Below are positions 8,436 to 15,100 of a stretch of 20,668 nucleotides of DNA, in pieces. Position numbers and translations under genes: made by a program. The first letter of the stretch is position 1; the number at the start of each line of letters is the position of its first letter. The notes beneath the pieces are model-generated. The model did not search any database. It was given only the letters and a program-made list of their open reading frames with translations, and had not been told where the DNA came from. Origin of the DNA: a virus; the IMG/VR virus record IMGVR_UViG_3300030419_004842, positions 40,611 through 61,278 of that record. One strand, written 5' to 3'.

Positions 8436-9092
8436 TTACTCCAAATATCCATCTGTATAAAAATTGAGGGTGTCGGTAAATGGTGCGCGGATTGAAAGTG
8501 TGATATCGCCACTACCCATATATGCGCCACTAATAGCCAAGTCGGGAACGCCACTGGCCATTTGGTGTTTTATGAACAGCGTCGTTTCCGCGCCAAAATC
8601 TCTCTCTATGTACAGGGGGGCGGTTTGGGTTATACCGCTTTGACATGGTATGAAAAGCGGCATAGTGTTTTGTCCATCAGCAGCCACCACCATGCCCAAT
8701 ACACCACTAGATGTGTCAAAAACCTCCGGAGTAATTTGTAGTGGGATAAGGGCTGTGCCACTTGCCGACGATGGTGACGTTAACACCAGACTAAAGCTCT
8801 GAGCGTGCCCAGAATTAACGGTGCCCGACACAGCCATAGTCTGAATGGCGCTATACATTGTGTACCCAGCTTCAGTCGTACTAATAGGTGGATTAATGTA
8901 TAACGATAAATTTTCGTTTGCGTTACTATTGCCCAACCATAAAGTTAATGGGTTTCTTGGGTCTGACGCTATGTTCAAATCAAGGCTTTGAGTGCCGCTA
9001 GGTGGCCCCTGTGTCTGTAGTGGCATAGAGGAAGCCGCTGGCCCATTAATGACCATAGGTATAGCACCCTGTAAACCACCAACAATAGCCAT
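8436..9092 (-). CDS. Short-repeat beta protein of the virion, 218 aa
   Basis: The ATG at 9092 follows the tape measure stop by 15 bases, with AGGA nine bases upstream. Almost the whole protein is a string of about 15 short units of 10-18 residues, each starting with a strand such as MPLQTQG, LDLNIAS, LTLWLGN, LSLYINP, FSLVLTS, IPLQITP, MPLFIPC, APLYIER, TLFIKHQ, LAISGAY or ITLSIRA. These are separated by loops of Gly, Ser, Asn, Thr and Pro. The pattern is hydrophobic, any, hydrophobic, any, hydrophobic, as expected for stacked beta strands. It has no signal peptide and only one Cys. I recognise this style from uncharacterised phage structural proteins and cannot name a function. Directly after the tape measure, it would most simply be a tail-tip component or spike. 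Confidence 0.7.
   Translation of the reverse strand: MAIVGGLQGAIPMVINGPAASSMPLQTQGPPSGTQSLDLNIASDPRNPLTLWLGNSNANENLSLYINPPISTTEAGYTMYSAIQTMAVSGTVNSGHAQSFSLVLTSPSSASGTALIPLQITPEVFDTSSGVLGMVVAADGQNTMPLFIPCQSGITQTAPLYIERDFGAETTLFIKHQMASGVPDLAISGAYMGSGDITLSIRAPFTDTLNFYTDGYLE
8439..8442 (-). promoter_or_regulatory. Ribosome binding site of the 549-aa gene, inside the 218-aa gene
   Basis: GGAG lies six bases before the ATG at 8432; it covers the last sense codon of the 218-aa gene and the first base of its TAA stop. It supports that start and suggests coupled translation. Confidence 0.65.
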
Positions 9093-9107
9093 ATCTTGTT
9101 TTCCTTC

Positions 9108-12100
9108 TTAGGTTCCAGTTGCGTTAAATCCACCAAACCTATTGTCTAGTTCTCTAGTAATCAAATCTGATATGTGGGGAGTGATAGCGTCGGCAATAGA
9201 TTGTTTAAGCGCATCAGTATTGGTAACACTAAATGCCAAACTCATATCGCCCTTAAAGTTATGTGTCATATTGAGGTCACTAAACACATTCTGTAATTTG
9301 GTAATAACGTTATTCAGTGTCGGAAATGCTTTGGTCATGGTGTCAAGCATACCCGCTAAACTGCCGAAATTGAAGCCGCCACCCTGCTTAACGGCACTCG
9401 TGCTGCCATTTTGAAAGTATTTAGCCCCCACTACTCCACCATTATTAAATCCGGGCAGGTTGCCGCGATTAAGTCTACTCATGAATCCAGTGCCATATCT
9501 CTGAACTGCGTCCCGGTTCATAACAAACTCTCCGGGCGTCAGCATGGCTGGGACCGAATCTACTTGACCACCATCTGCAAATCGCTGCCCGTAGCGCATT
9601 TGTAATCGTTGTCGTCTTTGCTGCGCCTTCATGTCAGCCCGCTCAAAGCGATTACGAAACTGCTGAGTAAACTCGGACTTACCGAGCCGTCGCCGTCTTG
9701 CCGCGCCCTTCTCTAGCGCTCGGTCTTTTATTATTTGTTTGGCTTTTTGTTTTTTTCGTGCTTGGCTGATGGTCATACGATAATAAGGTGAATTTGAATT
9801 ATTATAGTGCTTTTTCCTGTACCATTCTGGTTGGTCCCATGCGATTATCCGGTGTCGTTTGTCCCGTTGTTCTTTTGCTCTATCGAAGCTTTCCTGCGAG
9901 CGAAACGCAAATGGCATTCCGCGTGTTTGGGCTGGTTGTGCCGGTGCCTGCCGTGCCTGTTGCGCCTTAAAAAGCGCCTCTTCTCGATTAGCTCTATTTA
10001 TAGCTCTTTGCGCTGCAACATTTCTTGGGTCCTCGGGAATGCCGATACCGGAGACATCTGGCATCTTTCTTTTCGTTGCTGTGGGCTCACCTGCTCCAAA
10101 CATAAAGGGATCAAACGTAGTACCAAGATCAAATGTTTTTTCGATTGGTTTTCTAGTGCGCCGTCGCCCTGCATCCATCCTTCTTTTAGGCAACAGACTC
10201 TTCGGTTCCGGCGGTTCCGGATCAAATAGCTCGATAGGACTAACGCCATGTTGCGACATGCCCTGCGAGGGAATGTCCAGAATATTACGACGCGGTTCGG
10301 GTCTAGAAAAACCGGGACCTTTTGGACTGCTCGGCTTACCTTTTATGAGTCGCTCCAGCTGACTAATTGTCTTAGCGTGTTTACGCCGAGACTCCTCCAC
10401 CCTCGCAGCTCTTTCAGCCGCATCCCTCATCTGCAAGGCTTTCTTGTTCTTTGGATCTAGCTGGAGAACACGCTTCCAGTCTTTTTTCTTCATAGCGTTG
10501 GCCACCTGTATAGCCTTCTTCCTACTTCTGTAGGCCGCTGCTTTGTTTTTGGGGATAACCAAGCCGTCTATAATTACAAACGGCTTCGTAAGATTCCACG
10601 GCTCTTGGAACTTCATTTTTTTTCGACTAAAGTATGGCACCTCTATAAATCCCCCCTCGGCAAACCCGAATGCCTCCATCCAGCTCCCGCGTTTCTTGTT
10701 TCGCTGCATCTCATCATAGGCCTTCTGAACCGCCGGAGTAACCTGTCCCCCCAGCCTCGACGGACCAACCGTTGGCACGGGCGTCTTCGCCCCAAACCCA
10801 GCACGTTTGCTCTTAGAGCTGTGGATACCGAGAAAATCCTGAAGCAGAAGATCGAAACCGACCACGGTTCGGCCAGTCTCGTGACCCGCCCTTCTAATAC
10901 CGGACCCCAGCTTGCCGCCCACATGCTGGTTTACCGGTGTTCCGTCAAAATTCTTTTTGATTCCCAGATATGGGTTAAGAAAATCCGCAAGCATCTTTAT
11001 CCCGAATCCCTTATATCCCGGGCCAGTCCTCGCCTCCGGCATTTGGTATTCTTTGCGTCTTTCTATCTCTTTAGTCGTCGGTATGGGACCGCCTCCAAGG
11101 CTAGCATAAACCACACCACCACTAGCAAAGTTAAACTTTCGTCGCGCAGCTTCCTCCAGTTTCTTCTTGCGTTCTTGCTCCTCCATCCAACGGAGTTTAT
11201 TCATTCTCTTCTGGTACGCATGTTGTTTTGGGCCGATTACATCAGCAAAACTTCTCTTAAACCCGAACGGGTTGAATGATTCGGTTGCCGGGTCTCCGAA
11301 TTCGTTCGCCTTGAGAAATCCCGGCCCTTGGTTTTTGTTCCAGTCTTTGAATCTGAAGAGGCTCAATAGCCCATGATCCGGGCCGTATTTATCCCCCCAC
11401 TCTTCCCACGATGGCCAGAAACGATTTGGGTATTTTCGTCCCCCTACGGTGACCACCTCGGACGCACTGCCACGATGAGTTGGGCCAGAGCTTTTCTTTG
11501 CTCGTTGCCATGTAGGGGTGGGTCTACTTGTTCCCGGCATGGCATCAGGATGTTTTTCGTCATGATAGATACGTGTCGTTTTGTAGCGGGGGACTGTTGA
11601 CTGCCAAAAGCTGCTTTTACCGCCGTCTTGCAGATAAGAAACCCTTCCACCATTAGCAAAGCGCCCCGCATTAATAGCGCTCATCATTCCAACTCCGTAC
11701 TTATCAACAGAACTCTTTTTAATGACAAATTCGCCCGGTGTCAGCATGGCAGGAACTGTATCAGTGCCACGAGGCTTAAATATGGTGCTACCACCACCAG
11801 CTAAATGGATCAGACCACCCATCGCCTTTCCTTCGGCCTCCGCCTTATTCGCCGCTTCCATTACTTTCGTGAGCGATTCAAGAGCCTTAATTAATTTCTC
11901 TTCTTTACTTGTGGCAGTGGCTAGCTGTTTTGCTATCTTGGGATCGAGGCCCATCCTGACGGCATCATCGAAAACCAGTTTTTGTTTCACTTCTTTGCCG
12001 GTCATACCTCCGGCGCCGGGAATCTCAATATCGGCAAGTTTGTCTAACATGCCTACGGTGGCTTGCCTTTGTTCAGGGGACTGGTTCTGGAGAGTGCCCG

Positions 12101-15100
12101 TGGCCACAGCAAACTGTATACCCATAACAGACTTTTGCATCGCCCGTCTTTCTTCTTGTCCCCCTACCACAAAATCCGTAACAAGGCCAGTCAACACTTC
12201 TCGTTTAGCTCTCTCCGCATCAATCTGATCCATCAATCTACCGGCCTTCTCGCTTTGGTTGCCAAGCCTCTTTATTTCTGCGGTAGTTCTTTGAATAACT
12301 ATCTGCATCTTCTTATCTTCTGTCATCAATTTCTTACGAGCATCCGTGCTCAAATTCATATTGTGTCTCTCTTTTTCAATTTCTGCACGACGTTTTTCGG
12401 CGGCCTCTCTCGCAGCCACAGCGCCACCTATGTCGCCAGCTCGAACGCCAACTCCACCCAATGCGGCCTGAGCCCTTTTTCTCTCCTGCCGATCAAGTAT
12501 TTTGCCTATGTCTGCGTCGTCCGCGCCCCTAGCCTTTGCCAGCATCACCTCATTTTTATTTTGAATATCTATCATATTTAGCTCAGCAGCTCTTCTTTTC
12601 TCAAGAACAGCTAACTGATTGTTAAGCGCCCGAGCGTGATTACCAAGGGCCCTATTGACCTCGTTCTGAATTGCAGATAATTTTTTTGCTTGGTCTTGTC
12701 CTATACTTATCAAAGGCTTGAATATTTCGTCGAACTCGTTGGCATCTAGCACTCGGTCGGAAAATGCTTTTTCTACCTGCTTTTGTACTTGCTGTATTAC
12801 ACTTGCAGACTGTTTAGTTGGATCAATACCCACCGATTTCAATATGTCTACTGCACTTGGAGCCTTGTCTCTAGGTCCAATTCTCTTACCCACCAGAAAT
12901 TCTTTCCCCTTAGTAACCAGTACGGCAGTCTCTTTTACTCCCCTCGCCAGCTTGAGAGCTTCTTTCCGCAAGGTGGGTGGAAGATCGGCTATGCTGGTTT
13001 TAAGTTCTCTATCAAACTTCTTCAAATCTCTTATCATTGTAAGATCACCGAGGCCCTGAGCTTGGGTGATACTAAAATCTAAATCTTTATTCTCAATAAG
13101 GGCCTGTTGTCCCTTTAGTTGTTTTTCTCTCTTGGTGTTTGCGTCGGTTACTGCTCCAAAGGCTCTCATAAATTTGCTGCTCGCCACCATTGCTTTTCTA
13201 AAGGATTCAGCGGCCTTAGCAGCCAATAGGTCTTCTTTGATTCTCTTCCTAGTAGCATTAACAGCCTGCTTGGCTGACAGATTAGCCATTTTTAGTGCAT
13301 TTGATCGCCGTTTTTTGGCATCATTGAGTGCCTGTTGCGCGCTCGCTCGGGCTGTCTTATTGCTGACATCAGTACTATCTAGTGTTTCTTGAGCTATACG
13401 AATTTCTAAACTTGATTTTTCCTCAATGGCAGCTATGTTATCCGCTAGAGCTTTTTTGAAACGGGGCATTGCTTTATTCAGCTCAGTAAAATTAGCAGCG
13501 CTACGTATAGCGTCTGTCGCCTTAGCATAGTTAGCTGAAGTGGCTTTAACTTGATCCGACGCCGCTTCCTCCAAAGCCTTGCGCTGCATAAGTGCGGCAC
13601 CAAGAGCTGTACTTGCGTTGATAGCAGCTTGTGTAGATTGGCCGTTCTTCTTTGCAAGATCTTTTAGTTTTTTTTCATCCCCCCCAGTGGCAAGTACTTC
13701 CGCGCTAGTCGCGCCAAGGGTTTTAGCAATTCTGGCTATCTCGGTTACTGATTGCGCGCCCCCTCTAGACACTTCCCTCTTGCCAACTGCTTCACCGGTA
13801 GCTTTTAACCTAAGATCCAACTGCTTTTCTGCCGATAGGCCAGAAGCATCAATATCAGCTAGTGTGTCTTTAAGTTTTTTCTGTGTATTCCTAAGTGAAA
13901 TAAAGCTCTCAATAGTACCGCGAATCGCTTTGATTTCTGCTATTCTAGCATCGCGTGCCGCATCTACCGCATTCGTAGCCATTTTACTTGACTGCCATAC
14001 ACCCATCAATCCCCCAGCTGCTGCACCAATACCAGCACCCAATGGTCCACCGAGCAATGCACCAATCCCCGCCCCCGCCGCTATGAAACTACCAGTTGTC
14101 ATGAGGGCTGTTTTGCCGAACAGCTCGGCTGATTTATGGCGCGCCGCCATCTCGGCTTGCATACTCTTTGTAATCTCGTCCGCGTCTCCACCGCCCTCTT
14201 TTGATATCTTATTTAGTGCGTTGGTCCATTTTTTTCTAGCTTCGTCCGCCATGGCCTTTTGGCTTGCAGAGAGGTATTTTAAGGCGGTCATAGCAACGGT
14301 AACGACAACTAACAGCGCAGAAAATGCACCCCCCACCTTCGAACCCATACTAGCGGCTCTGATATTCGATTGAGTCTCTGCATCTTCTGAGGCCGCAGCT
14401 GCCACATTTGATACGACCAAGTTGGTTAATGTGTTTATGACAGTACCAGCTATTCCAACCATCCCTGTCGCAAATCCAGCCGTTTCATTAATAGCCTGTT
14501 TTGTGGTATCAGAAAGACTGGACATTTGGCTGGTTACAGACGTTACGGCAGCACCCAAGAAAACAAATTGTTGCATAGCCGAAGCGGTGCCACTCACCGC
14601 CTTCGCGGCGTCACGGGCACCACCCGGAAGTTTACGGGCACCAGCTCCAATTCTTTGTCGCGCCGCCTTGCCTGCTTCACCGAAGGGGACTGCTGCCCGA
14701 AGTCCAGTCCCAGCCGCCTTGAATGGTGCCATGGCCCTACCCGCAACCTTCGATCCAACAACGTTACCTCCGGCAGTCTTTGCGGCGGCGCCCAATTTCT
14801 GTGCAAGCGTTTGTCTGGCAGTATTCAGCTGTTTCGCATATTGTAATCCTTCCTTGCTTATGCCACCAGACTGCTTGTGGGCCTGAGCGCCTACTTTTAA
14901 AGCATTATTCATAGCATTTTGCGCCGACATACCAGCTTTTAGGTTTGTCACGTATTGCTTTCGGGCTGCCTCTAAGTGTCGGGCGCTTGGAGAAGTCTCA
15001 ATTATTGCTTGCATTCCAGCGGTCCTTGAGGCCGCGCTCGCCTTTATGTGTGGCGCTGGCACACTTCCTGCGGCACGGGTTTCTGCTACACCCCCCACTC

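Noticed and set aside
10605-11279. 224-codon open frame on the plus strand
   Set aside because: It lies opposite the well-supported tape measure gene, has no Shine-Dalgarno or recognisable domain, and fits a region poor in stop codons.
12063-12581. 172-codon open frame on the plus strand
   Set aside because: It is antisense to tape measure coding sequence, without a start signal or protein-like pattern.
13579-14373. 264-codon Ala/Ser-rich open frame on the plus strand
   Set aside because: Its composition is what the reverse complement of an Ala- and Lys-rich helical protein yields; it is a shadow of the tape measure gene.
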